Source: Neocallimastix lanati (nom. inval.)
Taxonomy: Eukaryota > Neocallimastigomycota > Neocallimastigomycetes > Neocallimastigales > Neocallimastigaceae
NCBI GenBank assembly: GCA_016946835.1
Contig: JACVTC010000125.1
Location: 1 to 64,000, forward strand
Length of the DNA: 64,000 nucleotides
Reading direction: 5' to 3'
The notes beneath the pieces are model-generated. The model worked only from the letters and a program-made list of their open reading frames with translations. It did not search any database and was not told the DNA's origin. Shown piece after piece: positions 1-15,875 of the stretch. Position 1 is the first letter of the stretch; the number at the start of each line of letters is the position of its first letter. The position numbers and the translations under genes were made by a program.

Positions 1-2232
1 TTTGGATAATTTTTACTATTTTTATTTATATCAATGCCCTTCTATTTGATTTATTATTGATTTTATTTATTGTTATAATCATTATTACAAATATTATTTA
101 CAATTATATTTATATTTATTCAGTCGATTATTGTTTTGAATTTACATATACTAAATTTTAAATTACATTTATTATAAATATAATAAAAACAATACAAAGG
201 TGTATATTTAATTTTAATTATTACATTAACAAATTCCTTATATTTTGAATATTATAGTTATTTATTTTTAAATAATAATTCTGTTTAAAATCAACCAAAA
301 AGAATAAAAGTTTATCTATATTATTTTTTAGGCTGATATTAACAAGAATAATAAATTTTTGGCTAAGTTCGTGGGATTCAAAATATATGTATATAAAATT
401 TTATTGATTTTAAAAATTTTTTATTATTTTTTTTTTTTCCTTTTTTAAAAATATATTATGAAATTTAATATATCATATAAATTTATTATACATACAATTT
501 AAAGATTTAATACATCATTGATATTATAAGTAAATATAATAAAATTTTATTAAATATATAATTATTTTCTCTATATTTAAAATACATTATATAAATCAAA
601 TATAAAGTATTAATCCAATAATGATTTAGAACATTTATAGTAATTTTCTGTAATTCTATAATTAATAAACTATAATTATAATCTATTAATAATAATTAAA
701 AAAAAAAAAAAAAAAATACTAATAATTATTTTTTTTTTAAAAAAAAAAAATTAATTTTTTATTTCATTATATAATTAACATAATCTTCTTATTAATTGTT
801 TTATATTTTTAAATATATAATTTTAACTATAAAATATTTATATAGATTTTCTTTAATAAATCTTAAATCATTATTATGGTTTTTATATAAATTAAATCAT
901 TATTATAACCTTGAATATTTTATTTTAGTCTAGAATTTATAAAAATTTAGCAATCAATAAAAAATTAAAACAATTACTAATATGAAATACTCAATAAATA
1001 TGATTCTTTATATTAAAAAATAATAATAATAATAATAATAAATATACATAATCTAAATGATTCATAATTAAAAAGGAGAATGTATCATGTTTATTATGTT
1101 TTAATAGTTTTAATGAATTAAAATATCAAAAATTCATAATAAATATATTAGTTTAATAAAAATATCTTATATTTTCGGATTATTATTTTTTTTTTAAAGT
1201 TTTCAGTACTAATTTCAAGTTAATTCAAGGACTAGATTATTATTAGATAATTGATTAAAAATAAAAATAGGTGAATACTATGAATTTTAATATTTATAAA
1301 AATTTAGAGGTAACAAATAACCTATATGTAAAGATCAAAGTAATATTTTAATTATAAAAGCATAACGCAATAACATAACACACTAAGAATAATTATTATA
1401 TATCGTTCCAAAGAATAATATGTCATTATCATTTTTATATATATTTTTAAAAAAAAAAAAATTTTTTTAAATAACGACACATATTTTATTATTATCTTCA
1501 TTTTATATTTATACATATATACAAATTAGTCATACCAATAAATATAATATCCAAAGTATATATATATATATATATATTCAAAAAAAGTATATATATATTC
1601 AAAAAATAACAAAAATTATTCACTTAAAATATGATTTACTGATTTTATATTTTTTTTCTTAAAACCTAACCATTAATATTTGTTTACTTTTTTTATATTA
1701 AAAAAATTTTAAAAAAATTTATAGTTTAATTATTTTAATTACAATATAGTATTTAATAATTTAATAATTTTATTAATTAGTATATTTCTTATCATGTACA
1801 TATTAAATATATATATGAAATTATAATTAATATATACTAATATATATTTATTATATATTACATATTATACTAAAATAAATTACTAATATTATATAATAAA
1901 TAAAGTTATTTATGTTGTGCTTTGGTGCATGATACATCACACTAATTAATTATTTAATTAATAATAATAATAATAAAAAAAGATTATGAAAGAGTATAAG
2001 AATAATTAAAACAATAATAGAATTGAAGAATATATATATATATTTTTTATTTACATATCAAAGATGAATATGACATTGTAATATAAAATTACACATAATA
2101 AAATAGAACAAAATAAAAATATATATTAAAAAATATATATAAATAGATTATAAATATATTTACAATATAATAAATATTTTTGTTAAATAAAAAAAAAAAC
2201 TGTATTTTCTCTATTAAGTGGTGTAGATATGG

Positions 2233-2277
<45 letters not shown>

Positions 2278-4181
2278 GTATTTTCTATATTTAGTGGTAT
2301 TGATATTGAATAAAAAAATTATTCCTCTTCATTTGTTTCTATATTATAGAAAGTTTATATAAAGGTAACAAATTATAATATTCTTAACACATTATGGAAA
2401 CAAATACTATATATATAAACGAAAATTATTTTTTAAATAGTTTTATAATTAAAAAACTTTTTTTTTTATTTTATTTTATTTTACAATTGTAGTTTTAAAA
2501 ATATTAAATAAACTTATAATTATTATAGATTAAATTATTTTTTTTTTAATACTTGTATTATGGAATTATGCAATATTACATTATTTCAAATAATAACAAT
2601 AATAAATATTAGTTTAATAAATTATAATTAATGAAAAGAAAAATACCTGAAGTAAAAAGAATATATGCCTAATAATATAGAATTTGATTAAATATGCTAA
2701 TATATTAAGTGTATTTAGTATTTTCAACTTTTTTATTCTTAATATTATGCAATATTAAAATAAATACATTTATATAATTATCAGTTTAATTATTAAAATT
2801 CATACAAATCTCAAAATTTATTTATAATGAACGAGAGAGACTCTATATCATATTATATATCCCATTTAATCATAAAAATAAATAATGATATTAAGAAAAA
2901 GTATAAAATGTTAAAAATAGTAAAATTTTAAAATTTTTTTTTTTTAAAAAAAATAAAAAAAAATTGAATATTTATTATTATTTAAATTAAAATTTAAAAA
3001 CTTTAAAGTATAAAAAAAAAAAAGAAAGAAAGAAAAGAAAGAAATATAAATATTATAATTATTTAAATAAAATAAAAATAAAAATTATATAATAAAACAG
3101 TATTTTATTGATGATACATTAATAGCAACTTTTTATTAATAGTGAGTAGTTAAAAAAAAAAATATTTATAAAACTTATAATAAATAATTATATTTATTAC
3201 AGTTTTATGCGTACTTTATATTAATACAAATTATACTTTTAATACTAATAAAAAAAAAAACTATATTTACCAATTCAAAGAGCTAATTAATAAAATTAGA
3301 TAAGAAATATATAAATTATAATTTATATATAATAGTATTAATGAATAGATAGAAAGAAAAAAATAATATGTAATAATATTTGAATATATGAAATGTTATT
3401 ATATACAAAAAAATAAAAAAAAAAATAAAAAAAATAATCATATTTTTTATATAAATAATAATGAATAATAAATAATAATGAATAATAATGAACAATTATT
3501 GATAGTTTTTTTTATTAATATTATTTGAAAAAAATTTTTTATATTTATTTTCATATTTATTATATAATTAATTATTTTTAATAATATTTGATAATTATTA
3601 TCAAATTGTATTCATATTATTAAATAATAATAATAATATATTTTTTTTTTTTTTTTTTTTTAAATTTTTTTTTATATTTTTATTTTTATTTTAATTTTTT
3701 TTTCTTCGTATTTTATTATTGTGTAATTTATAAAATCAGAGTAAATACATATATTATTTGATTATATTTAAATACAAGTAAATATTCACATTCTTTTTAA
3801 TATATTATACATATATATTTTTTTTTAAAATAAAAAAAAAAGAGTTTAAAAAAAAATGTTTTTTTTTTCTAAACAACAAACGAAACATTAATTATAGGAG
3901 TTAAGAAAAATAAAAATTATAAACATAGAAAAAAAAAAAAAAAGTAAAATGAATATTCAAGTATAATAATAGAAATTAATATAATCAATAATACATTATT
4001 ATAAGAACCTTTATACAAATATTATAAATAAAAAACAAATATATATATAAACAAAAAAAAATATTATTAATTATATTTATTATAAATATATGATAATAAT
4101 AATAATGAAGATTTTATATATATTTCATAAAATAGTAATTATATAATAATAATAATAATAAATAAATAAATAAAAATAATA

Positions 4182-4238
<57 letters not shown>

Positions 4239-5108
4239 TATAAATAAATCGAAATAATAAAATATAAAATAGTAATAACATAGAGAAAAAGAGTTTACTA
4301 AATAAAAAAAGAAAGTAGGAATTTATAATGAAGCAATAATAACACAATAATAGTAGTATTATCAATTCCGGAAAATATTTTGACTTATAAACAATATTAT
4401 ATTAAAATAAATATTATATTAAAATAAATTAGCAAGCATAATAAATAAAGCATATTAAATTAAGTAAATAAATATGTTAAAAGTAAAATATTTGAAATAA
4501 AATTTATGATTTAAATATTTAAAAAAAAAAACAAGAGTTTTGTTAATATATATTTATATCAATTGCAAAATCTTAATAATAATTTAGTGAATAGATATAA
4601 TCATAAAATAAATTTTTCGTATTAATGATAAATAATAATTTAAAAATATATAATATATATATATATTTAAATATTATTATTAAAAAAATAAAATACAAAT
4701 AAAAATATAATAAAATTATTACTTCAAAAATCAAAAATAACAACTAATTAAAACATTAATAAATACAATACAATAAAGAATAAAAAATTTAATTGAAATA
4801 AATAAATAAATAAATTTATTAAAATTAGAATAAAGTATACAAAAATTATTTATATTAATAAGTTGAGTAATATTAATATTATGGAGAATAATAATAGTAT
4901 AATAAAATATATTAATTTGATTAATCATCCATTTAATATAATATATTTTGAGAAAATATTATACTAATTCTTTTTTTTTATATATATATATATGTATATT
5001 TATTTGCTTTATTTTATTGTTATTATTTTTTTTTTTTGACATTTACATTTTATGAAAATATATAATTATAGGAAAATAAATTAATAGAAAGAAAATAAGT
5101 CTAACAAA
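1..5108. other. AT-only intergenic stretch, no gene seen
   Basis: Almost pure A/T with stop codons in all frames. It holds long A or T runs, a short (AAT)n tract near 4189-4238 and an imperfect tandem duplication near 2200. I see no coding exon, tRNA or GC-richer island here. The last few hundred bases presumably include the promoter and 5' UTR of CDC42, but no specific element can be called. Confidence 0.7.
2200..2316. repeat. Imperfect ~40-bp tandem duplication around an A-tract
   Basis: Two similar segments, about 2200-2239 and 2276-2316, both begin CTGTATTTTCT, run through a TAGTGGT/AAGTGGTGTAGAT-like core and end in ...ATAAAA. They are separated by an A run of about 36 nt. This could be a slippage duplication or two copies of a small A-tailed sequence. 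No function can be assigned. Confidence 0.5.
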
Positions 5109-6306
5109 ATGCAAACCATTAAATGTGTAGTTGTAGGTGATGGTGCAGTTGGAAAGGTAAAATAAAAATATTTATTTATTTTATTTTTATTTTATTTTAT
5201 TTTATTTTTTTATTTTTTTAATTTATTATATATATAGTATACTCTTTAAATTATTTTAAAAGGAATTTAAAATAAATATATTTTTATTAAAAAATGCTTT
5301 AATAAAATTTTTAATATAAATTGTAGATAAAACAATTTTTTTTTGTTTATTATGAAAGTTTAATATAATATATTTAAACAAATATCATACTAATTAACCA
5401 ATATATAATATTTTTTATTATTATTTTTTCAAATAATTTTCTATATATTTAAATATTATTTTTTATTATATGAAATAATATATATCATTTATTTTGTATA
5501 ATAAATATATATTTAATATTGAATTGTTTTATACAATAAATATATTAATAAAAACACCTGAAATAATAAATCATTTTATATATACATAATTCTAAAAATA
5601 TATACAAAAAATCCTTTTGAAAATATATAAAATCGATATAAAACATAATAATGAATTCAATAATAACAAAATATTAATAATTATACCTAAATAATAACTT
5701 ATTATTATTATTATATAATTATTATTATTTAATCAATTTTTTTTTATTTTTTTTTATTGGTTTTATAATTAAATAAAGACATGTCTTTTAATTTCATATA
5801 CTACAAATAATTTCCCAGAAGATTATGTCCCAACTGTTTTTGATAATTATGCTGTAACTGTTATGATTGGTGAAGAACCATATACACTCGGTTTATTCGA
5901 TACAGCTGGTCAAGAAGATTACGATCGTTTAAGACCTCTATCTTACCCCCAAACAGATGTATTTTTAGTTTGTTTCTCAGTTGTAAATCCATCGAGTTTT
6001 GAAAATATAAAAGAAAAATGGATTCCTGAAATACGACACCATTGCCCAACTGTACCATGCTTAATTGTTGGTACTCAAATTGATTTAAGAGATAATGCTG
6101 CAGAAAAAGAGAAACTTTCAAAGAGAAAACAAAAACCAATTGAATTTGAACAAGGAGAAAAATTAGCTAAAGAAATGAATGCAGTTAAATATGTAGAATG
6201 TTCTGCTCGTAATAGTGAAGGTTTAAAGAATGTTTTTGATGAAGCTATTATTGCCGCATTAGAACCACCAACTACAAAGAAGCAAAGAAAATGTTTATTA
6301 CTTTAA
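5109..6306 (+). CDS. CDC42: Cdc42-type Rho GTPase
   Basis: Two exons, 5109-5156 and 5779-6306, with a phase-0 GT-AG intron of 622 nt that falls inside the P-loop between GAVGK and T17. The joined protein is 191 residues, the usual Cdc42 length. Visible motifs are the P-loop GDGAVGKT (10-17), the switch I/effector loop YVPTVFDNY (32-40), switch [18 protein letters not shown] (57-72), the TQID base-recognition motif and SARN near 158. The C-terminus is a KKQRK basic patch followed by the CaaX box CLLL, which predicts geranylgeranylation and membrane attachment. The whole switch region reads as Cdc42 rather than Rac or RhoA. The family sets cell polarity and actin organisation through effectors such as PAK kinases and formins. 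The start is fixed by the conserved [11 protein letters not shown]-terminus. Confidence 0.96.
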
Positions 6307-6522
6307 AATAAAAAAAAAAAAATAAAAATAAAAATAAAAAAATATTAAAAAAAAAAAAAAAAAAGAGGTGATATAATATATATATATGAAATACAATAAA
6401 TTAAAAATGAATAACAATTTAAATCAAATAAGAAAAATCTTTGAAATTAATTATCATTAAAAAAAAAGTTATATAATATATATATAAATATAATAATAAT
6501 AATCCAAATATATATATATATA

Positions 6523-6555
<33 letters not shown>

Positions 6556-6626
6556 AATAAATTTTTTTTTATTTTTTTTTTTTTTTTTTTAAATTATTAT
6601 TTTTATTTAGATTATAATATATATTA

Positions 6627-6661
<35 letters not shown>

Positions 6662-7177
6662 TTATAATTATTTTTTAAATTACAAAATAAAATAAAATAA
6701 ATAAAAAAAAAAAAAATTAGAAAAAAGAAAAAAAATATTTTTTTTTATTTCAATAGATAAGAAAGAAGGGAAATTTTAAAAATAAATACAGGAAAAAAAA
6801 AAATTAATAAAATAAAAAAAATTAAAAAAAAAAAAAAAATACATATACATATATATATATGTATATATATATAATTATAAAATTGTTAATTTATATATAG
6901 TATTATTTATGTTTTTATTTTTTTATATTATAATAATAAAGGTTATAGGTTTTATATATATAAATATATTTAAATTATATAAAAAATAATTTATATTTTT
7001 TTATTTTTATTTTTTCATCTTATTCACTTTTAAATATAATATATATATATATATATACTCTGAAAAATATGTATACTTTTATGTTTAATTAAATTAAATT
7101 ATTTTTTTTTTTTTTTTTTTTTTTTTTGTTTTTGTTTTTGTTTTTGTTTTTGTTTTATTTTGTTTTATTATTATTGT
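6307..7177. other. Intergenic A/T stretch with homopolymers and dinucleotides
   Basis: Begins with the A-rich 3' UTR of CDC42. It continues as A runs, T runs, (AT)n and an (AAT) tract near 6628-6658. A T run of about 27 nt near 7101-7127 followed by (GTTTTT)n lies just before the LINE relic. No gene seen. Confidence 0.7.
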
Positions 7178-7197
7178 TAGGATTACACTGGATTGAA

Positions 7198-7206
7198 GGA
7201 TTTTCT
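7198..7206. repeat. Left target-site duplication of the MITE
   Basis: GGATTTTCT, identical to 7558-7566 on the other side of the element. It encodes G-F-S in the LINE frame. Confidence 0.8.
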
Positions 7207-7557
7207 GGGAGAGTTGCATTTCCCCAAATTGCATTTCGCCAGGCTGCATTTCGACAAGTGGCGTAGTATTAAAATGTTGCATTTCCCCAAGTTGCATTTC
7301 GACAGGTTGCATTTCGACAAGTAGAGTATTGATATAAATAAATGAATAAATAAATAAATATTAATTCAAAATATATATTTTTTAAAATTGTTTTTATGCA
7401 ATATTAATAATATTTAATTTTATTTATTGATTTATTTGTTTATTTAATAATTTTCAATTTGGCGAAATGCAACTTGGCGAAATGCCACATTTTTTTAATA
7501 CGCCACATGCTTTCAAAAAAATTGGCGAAATGCAATTTGGCGAAATGCCCCACACCC
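7207..7557. mobile_element. Foldback/MULE-like MITE with 9-bp target duplication, inside the LINE relic
   Basis: A 351-bp element with no coding capacity. Each end is a ~110-bp imperfect inverted repeat built from GCATTTCGCC-type units. The left end starts GGGAGAGTTGCATTTC, and the reverse complement of the right end starts GGGTGTGGGGCATTTC. An A/T spacer of about 130 bp (7322-7455) separates the arms. The 9-bp sequence GGATTTTCT occurs directly outside both ends (7198-7206 and 7558-7566). Removing the element plus one copy restores the LINE reading frame (GLHWIEGFS | NGNSFTSLY). A 9-bp duplication with long GGG-starting TIRs is typical of Mutator-like elements. The superfamily assignment is inference. 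Confidence 0.8.
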
Positions 7558-7566
7558 GGATTTTCT
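7558..7566. repeat. Right target-site duplication of the MITE
   Basis: GGATTTTCT, identical to 7198-7206. Confidence 0.8.
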
Positions 7567-8998
7567 AATGGAAATAGCTTTACATCCCTTTATTGTGTTT
7601 CTAAAGAAATTAACATCCTTCCTCTTTCGGCGAAATATGCAATTAGAGGTTAGGTGTTTTAAAAAAAATGGAAAAACACAAATTGTACTATCTCTGATTT
7701 ACTTAGAGATATATCATGTTGTAGACGTCATGTATGGGATAAAGAAAGTAAAAATTTAGCAGACAAATCGGAAAAATTTCCATTAAAAAAAGCAATTGTT
7801 AAATTTTACTGGGATAGAGATATGGCAGGAAAATCAATCAAGGCTAGGGCTTATAAAAAAAAAAAATAATAAATTTGAGAAAATTAGAAAGTATCTAAAA
7901 GCTAAACTATAAGTATCTTGAATTTAGCATTAGCTTCTGATGGGTACTTCGTGCCAGATGTGGATATAAATTCGATGGTCGTGTTGCTAAAGCTGTCAAT
8001 ATGATTAAAGAAGACTATCCTGAAAGGCGTCCTTGTTGTTATATAAAAAATAGTAATCCTCGATTGGAATACTGATTTTCTAACTTTTTCAGTGAATTTC
8101 GAATGAAATATTTTAAGGATATTGAAGTTCTTTATGAAAAATTTTTATAATTTCTAAATATTGTCCAATATCAAATAGTAATGTAAACACTGTTATCACA
8201 GATATGAATAATATTGAATCAAGTACAAACTCTGATAGTTGTAACGAAATATATAATATTATTTATAATAACAATAGAAATAATACCGTTAATATTAGTA
8301 GTATTCATGATAGTAAAAACAGGAATATTAATATTAGTAATAGTGAAAAAATATTATCATTGCTAATAATGTAGTGAATAGTTCAATTGGTGAAAATCGT
8401 GTTAATTTAAGTAATTTTCTGAATAATGAGTATGTACCGATTATATAACTTCCTTCTTGGTGGAATAGATGCAGACATTATTGATATAAATTATAAAAGG
8501 AATGGGATGTTTTGTTTAAGAACCAAATCATTTCTTGTAATTATTCAAAAACACCATTCTTGGTGTGATCTGCGGCTCTTTTTATAGAAATTATGTATCG
8601 GGCTAGTACTTGACAAGGGTTCCTATTCTGAAAATATAAGCGCAAATTAACCAGGAGTGTCAATGTTGAAAATGCAGTAAGACAGGCTAGAAGGGTCGAT
8701 GCCTCTGAAGGAGAATACTATAATTTCTTTCAAATAGTCAATTCAAACCCTAATCCATAAGGATATGAGGTTCGTTGCATATGAACTTTTTTCTGAATTT
8801 ATTTATACACTTTATTTTTGAATATTACTTTTTATTTCATGTTACTATTTTAAATATTATTGTGTTCTAATTGAACAAATAATATTTATTTATTTTATTA
8901 ATTTTGTGTTTTTTTTTTCTTTTATTATTGTATTATCATATAATTAATAAATAAATAAATAAAGATTAAAGTTCGCAATAATTGCTGTTTTAAAAAAA

Positions 8999-9985
8999 AT
9001 TAATGTTAGAATATATTTAAATTATTCATAATGTAATATATGTTTATATATTATATAAATATATATTTAATCATTATTTATATATATATACAACATATAA
9101 ACAGATTAGTTAAAATATAATCAAAAGTAATAGTAATATTTAATTTTTATATATAAAGAAGATATGGGAATTTTTATAAATTATATTTTTTATAAAAAAA
9201 TTAATTTTTTTTTATATAACAATTTTTAATCATATTTATATATAATTTTAATATATAAAAATATAATTACTATATATTTAATAAATTAAAAAATAATAAA
9301 AAAAACATTTTTCTCAAAAAAAAAAAAAAAAAAAAAATTTAAATTTCATTGTTATACTTTCGATATTATTTATATATTTATATAAAAAAAACTTTTTTTT
9401 CATATTCTTTAAATTTTTTTTATTATTATATTTTTTATTGTTGATTATTACAAATTAATTATATAATTAATTAATCACATAAATGTAAATAATTTATTTT
9501 TTATTTTATATATATATCTTCTTTTATATTTTTATTAGAAAAATAAAATAAATTAGAAGTAGTTGAGAAAAAAAAGTTTTTATTGAATTTAATATAGAAT
9601 ATATATTGGATAAAAGATTTCAATAATACTAAATTTCAAAAATAGCTTTGCTCAAATAAAATAAAGAGAATATAAATGTTCAAATTTACATTTATTTAAG
9701 GTGATTAAATTAATTATTATTATTATTATTATTATTATTATTTAATATTTACTTTAATAATTAAAGTAAATATTAAATAAAAAATAATTTACTTAACAAT
9801 GATTAAAATTATTTTTACTATTTTTACTTTATTTTTATATTATCTATATATTAATTAAATATAAATAAATTATATTATTATTATTTTTTATTTTCTATTT
9901 TACCGTTTTTATTTTTATTTTTTTCTTTTAATATTTTAGTTTATATTTATTTATCATTATCAAATCAAATAAATAAATATTAAGT
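8999..9985. other. Intergenic A/T stretch
   Basis: A/T-only sequence with (ATT)n near 9712-9740. No gene seen. It contains the 3' UTR of the GMP reductase gene, which is transcribed leftward and stops at 9986. Confidence 0.7.
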
Positions 9986-12216
<2,231 letters not shown>

Positions 12217-13738
12217 TTTTTTTTTTTTTTTTTTTTTTAAATACTGTTATTATTAATTGATGCTAAATAGTAGTATTTATAATATTAATAATTATTGAAT
12301 TCAAATATAGATTATAAAAAAAAAATTTTTTTTTATAAATATTTAAATTCTTAATACTTATTATTAATAAAATAAATAAAATTTTTTTTAATTAATAATG
12401 TGATGAATTAAAAAAAAAAAAAAAAAAGATAAGTAAATTAGAAACATTATTAACTGAAGATCATAATTAAAAATAAGATTTAGGGTATTAAAAATTTTAA
12501 AGTTTTTAACGAATAAATTTTTTATATTAAAAAAAAAATTTTTTTTATAAAGAATATCCATTTATAAAAAAGTGAAAAAAAAAAAAAAAATTTAAAAATA
12601 AAATAAAATAAAATAAAATAAAATAAAATAAAATAAAATAAAAAAAAAAGTAATATAAAAATTAATAAATAGAAATATTATGTACATTTAAATATCTTCT
12701 AATATTATATTATTTCTTTCATATTTTTATATAATGTTTAAAAATTAAGCTATTTTTTTTATCTTTCTTCATCTAACAAATAAAATAGTAGTGAAATAAA
12801 AATTTATAAATATTAATAGAATAGAATAATAATGATTATTAATATAATTATTAATTTTTATTTCACTACTATTAATATACTAAGTTTAAATTATTTATCT
12901 AATATACTTTAATTTTCCTAATAAAAAAAAAAAAAAAAAAAAAAAAAAAAGATAATACTTTTTTATCAGAATAAAAATATGATAAAGTTTTTTTTAATGA
13001 CATGTAGAAAAATAATTAATAATATAACATAAATTTAAAATTTGTAAAAATACTATTAATACATATAAAAAAATAATAATTATAGTATTATAATAAAAAT
13101 ATTAGTAATAAATAATAATAATTAATAAATAATAAATAATAAATAATTAAATAATAAATAATAAATAATAAATAATAAATAATAAATAATAAATAATAAT
13201 TAAATAATAAATAATAAATAATAATAAATAATAAATAATAAATAATAAATAATAAATAATAAATAATAAATAATAAATAATAAATAATAAATAATAAATA
13301 ATAAATAATAAATAATAAATAATAAATAATAAATAATAAATAATAAATAATAAATAATAAATAATAAATAATAAATAATAAATAATAAATAATAAATAAT
13401 AAATAATAAATAATAAATAATAAATAATAAATAATAAATAATAAATAATAAATAATAAATAATAAATAATAAATAATAAATAATAAATAATAAATAATAA
13501 TTAATAATAATTAAATAATAAATAATAAATATAAATTTTAATGTTTTAGTAATTTAATATAATGATACATTAATTCAAATGTATACATTAGTTCATTATA
13601 TATAATGTATTATAATTAAATAATAATTTTTTTTATATAATATTAAATAATAATTTAGAAAAAATAGAACAAATTCAAATTAATAAAAAATATTACTAGA
13701 ATAATCATTAAAAAAAAAAAAATTAATTTTTTTTTCTA

Positions 13739-13772
<34 letters not shown>

Positions 13773-13988
13773 GGAAATAGAAGAAAATTTGATTTTAATT
13801 TCAAAATTCAGGCATTTAACAAATTACAGTATTGAAAAATAATAATTTTTTTTTTTTTTACTCTTCATTATTTAAAAAAATAAAAAAAAAAAATAATAAT
13901 TTCGACAATATAAAAATTAAACATTAATAAAAATAATTATATAATATTTATAAAAGTATATATAAAAAAAAACTATATAATAAATTTA

Positions 13989-14019
<31 letters not shown>

Positions 14020-14038
14020 TCAAATTATTAAAATTATT
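12217..14038. other. Intergenic A/T stretch between divergent genes
   Basis: Separates the divergently transcribed GMPR (leftward) and RBM42-like (rightward) genes, so it holds both promoters. It contains (AAAAT)n near 12597-12645, a long A tract near 12924-12951 and a large AATAATA heptamer array at about 13105-13530. No gene seen. Confidence 0.7.
13105..13530. repeat. AATAATA heptamer array (~55 units)
   Basis: About 425 bp of AATAATA repeats with only a few interruptions (extra AATTA near 13198 and at both ends). The reverse-complement heptamer TATTATT makes a second array near 29215-29410. It is not the usual (AAT)n of this genome, because the period is 7. Confidence 0.85.
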
Positions 14039-14567
14039 ATGTCCTATTATAGACCAAAAGCTACAACAACAGATGCTACTGCTTCACAAGCAGCTTATTA
14101 TAATCAATATTATGCTCCACAATATTCAGCTCTTCCTACGGTAGCAGCACCACCAGTTATTCCAGCAAATCCTTATACTTATACCTATCCAACTGCCGCT
14201 GCCGCTGCTGTTCCAACTGTACAATCAGCTTATTATGCATCAGCAGCAACAACGGCCATTCCAGCTCGACCAATGTTAGTAAGACCAACGGTTGTTGCAC
14301 CACCAGTTATTGTAGCAGATTCAACAATTAAACCAAGACCAGCCGTAATTTCTCCAGCACCAGTTGCTTATCCAGTAAAAACTGGTTCATATATACCAAC
14401 AGCAACAACTACTGGTACAAATACCGATTCAACTACTGCTGTACGACCATCATTAAATGCGAAATCAGCAGATCCAAATAAAAAAAGACCAAAGAAGAAG
14501 ACTGTAATAAGATCAGCCGGTGGACAAACATGGGAAGATGATTCATTATTAACTTGGGATCCAAGTA

Positions 14568-14603
<36 letters not shown>

Positions 14604-15394
14604 CATTGATAAATAATTATATAATAAAAAAATAATAAAAAAAAATATGATATATTTATTATAATTTTCAATTTACAATTTACAATTTACAATTTATATT
14701 TTATATTTTATAATTATTTAATACTATTAACTCATATAAATTTGCAAATTAACAATAAAAAATTATATAATTAATATTTTTTTTTTTTTACTAAATTTAT
14801 ATCAAAATATACATTATAAAAAATTATATTTAAATCTACAATTTTTTTAAAAAAAAAAAATTCAAAAGATGATTTTAGAATTTTCTGTGGTGATTTGGGT
14901 AATGAAGTTACCGATGATTTATTAGGAAAAGCATTTTCAAAATATAAATCCTTCCTTAAAGCACATGTTGTTCGTGATAAACGTTCACTAAAAACCAAAG
15001 GATATGGTTTTGTTAGTTTTAAGGATCCAAATGATTTTGTTAAAGCCATGAAAGAAATGAATGGTAAGATTTAATAAATGAATAAATTTTATTTTTATTT
15101 ATTTTATTTTATTTTTTTTTAATTTTTTTTAAAATAATTTAAAAATAAATTTAACCATTATAGATAATATTTTTAAATCAAAATTATTAAATTATAATGT
15201 ATTATCAATTTATTTTTATTTTTTTTTAAAAAATAAAAATTAAAAATACTAATATAAATTCTTATATAAATACTCTCTCTCTCTATAAATATATATTATT
15301 AATAGGAAAATATATTGGTAATAGACCAGTAAAACTTCGTAAATCTACTTGGAAAGATCGTAATGTTGATGCAAGAAAAAGAAAGCCATATTAA
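14039..15394 (+). CDS. RBM42: RBM42-like RNA-binding protein (one C-terminal RRM)
   Basis: Three exons, 14039-14564, 14869-15063 and 15306-15394, with two phase-1 GT-AG introns of 304 and 242 nt, give 269 residues. Residues 1-140 are low-complexity Ala/Pro/Tyr/Thr. A basic patch (KKRPKKKT) is followed by GGQTWEDDSLLTWDPNDFRIFCGDLGNEV, the hallmark junction into the RBM42 RRM. RNP2 is RIFCGDL (about 179-185) and RNP1 is KGYGFVSF. The tail NGKYIGNRPVKLRKSTWKDRN is also family-typical. RBM42 proteins bind RNA and associate with splicing complexes and stress granules. Intron 1 starts GTAAGT and runs directly into a 28-nt T tract. The start is the first ATG after a purely A/T leader with A in the -3 position. 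Confidence 0.9.
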
Positions 15395-15648
15395 ATTATA
15401 TAAAATATGTTACATGAACAAAAAAAAAAAAAAAAAAAAATAACAAAATCATTTTAAATTTAATTTCTTTTTTCTTTTCAATTTCAAATTTCAACATTAA
15501 TATTGATATACATATTAATATTTAATTTAATTTATTTATTTAATCAAATGAATTTATACCTTTTCTCTCTTTTTATATTTTTTTATATATTATATTTTTT
15601 AAATAATAATAATAAATAAACTGTTATTAATAAATTTTATGCATATAT

Positions 15649-15694
<46 letters not shown>

Positions 15695-15832
15695 ATATTT
15701 ATTAAAGAATAACTTGTTTAATATTATTATACACATATATTTTTATTTTGTGAGTGTGTGTATATTTAATTTCTATTTTTTAATTTTTGTGTATTAATAT
15801 TTTAATTTTATTCATTTTTATTCATCTTTTTT

Positions 15833-15875
<43 letters not shown>

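Larger units (their letters stand above)
7178..8998 (+). mobile_element. Decayed 3' end of a LINE (non-LTR retrotransposon), plus strand
   Basis: Translation in shifting frames matches, block by block, the C-terminal third of the complete LINE at 51753-56515. The blocks are a GLHWIEGFS segment before the MITE, SKEINILPLSAKYA after it, KKWKNTNC, WDKESKNL and KFYWDRDM near 7690-7820, RARCGYKFDGRVAKA near 7955-8005, FLLGG near 8455, and a last segment with VRQARRVDASEGE near 8670-8720 ending at a TAA near 8760. Several frameshifts and stops make it a pseudogene. The 3' UTR ends with AATAAAG near 8955, then GCTGTTTTA and a short A-tail near 8990, the same plan as the LINE ends in the 46-58 kb array. 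The 5' side is truncated near 7178. It is interrupted by the MITE at 7207-7557. Confidence 0.8.

Noticed and set aside
4114-4365. Open frame on the minus strand rich in Tyr, Leu and Phe
   Set aside because: It is a translation of an (AAT)n microsatellite and A/T noise, with no motif or splice context.
5861-6139. Minus-strand frame opposite CDC42
   Set aside because: Shadow of the Cdc42 exon; the plus strand is unmistakable.
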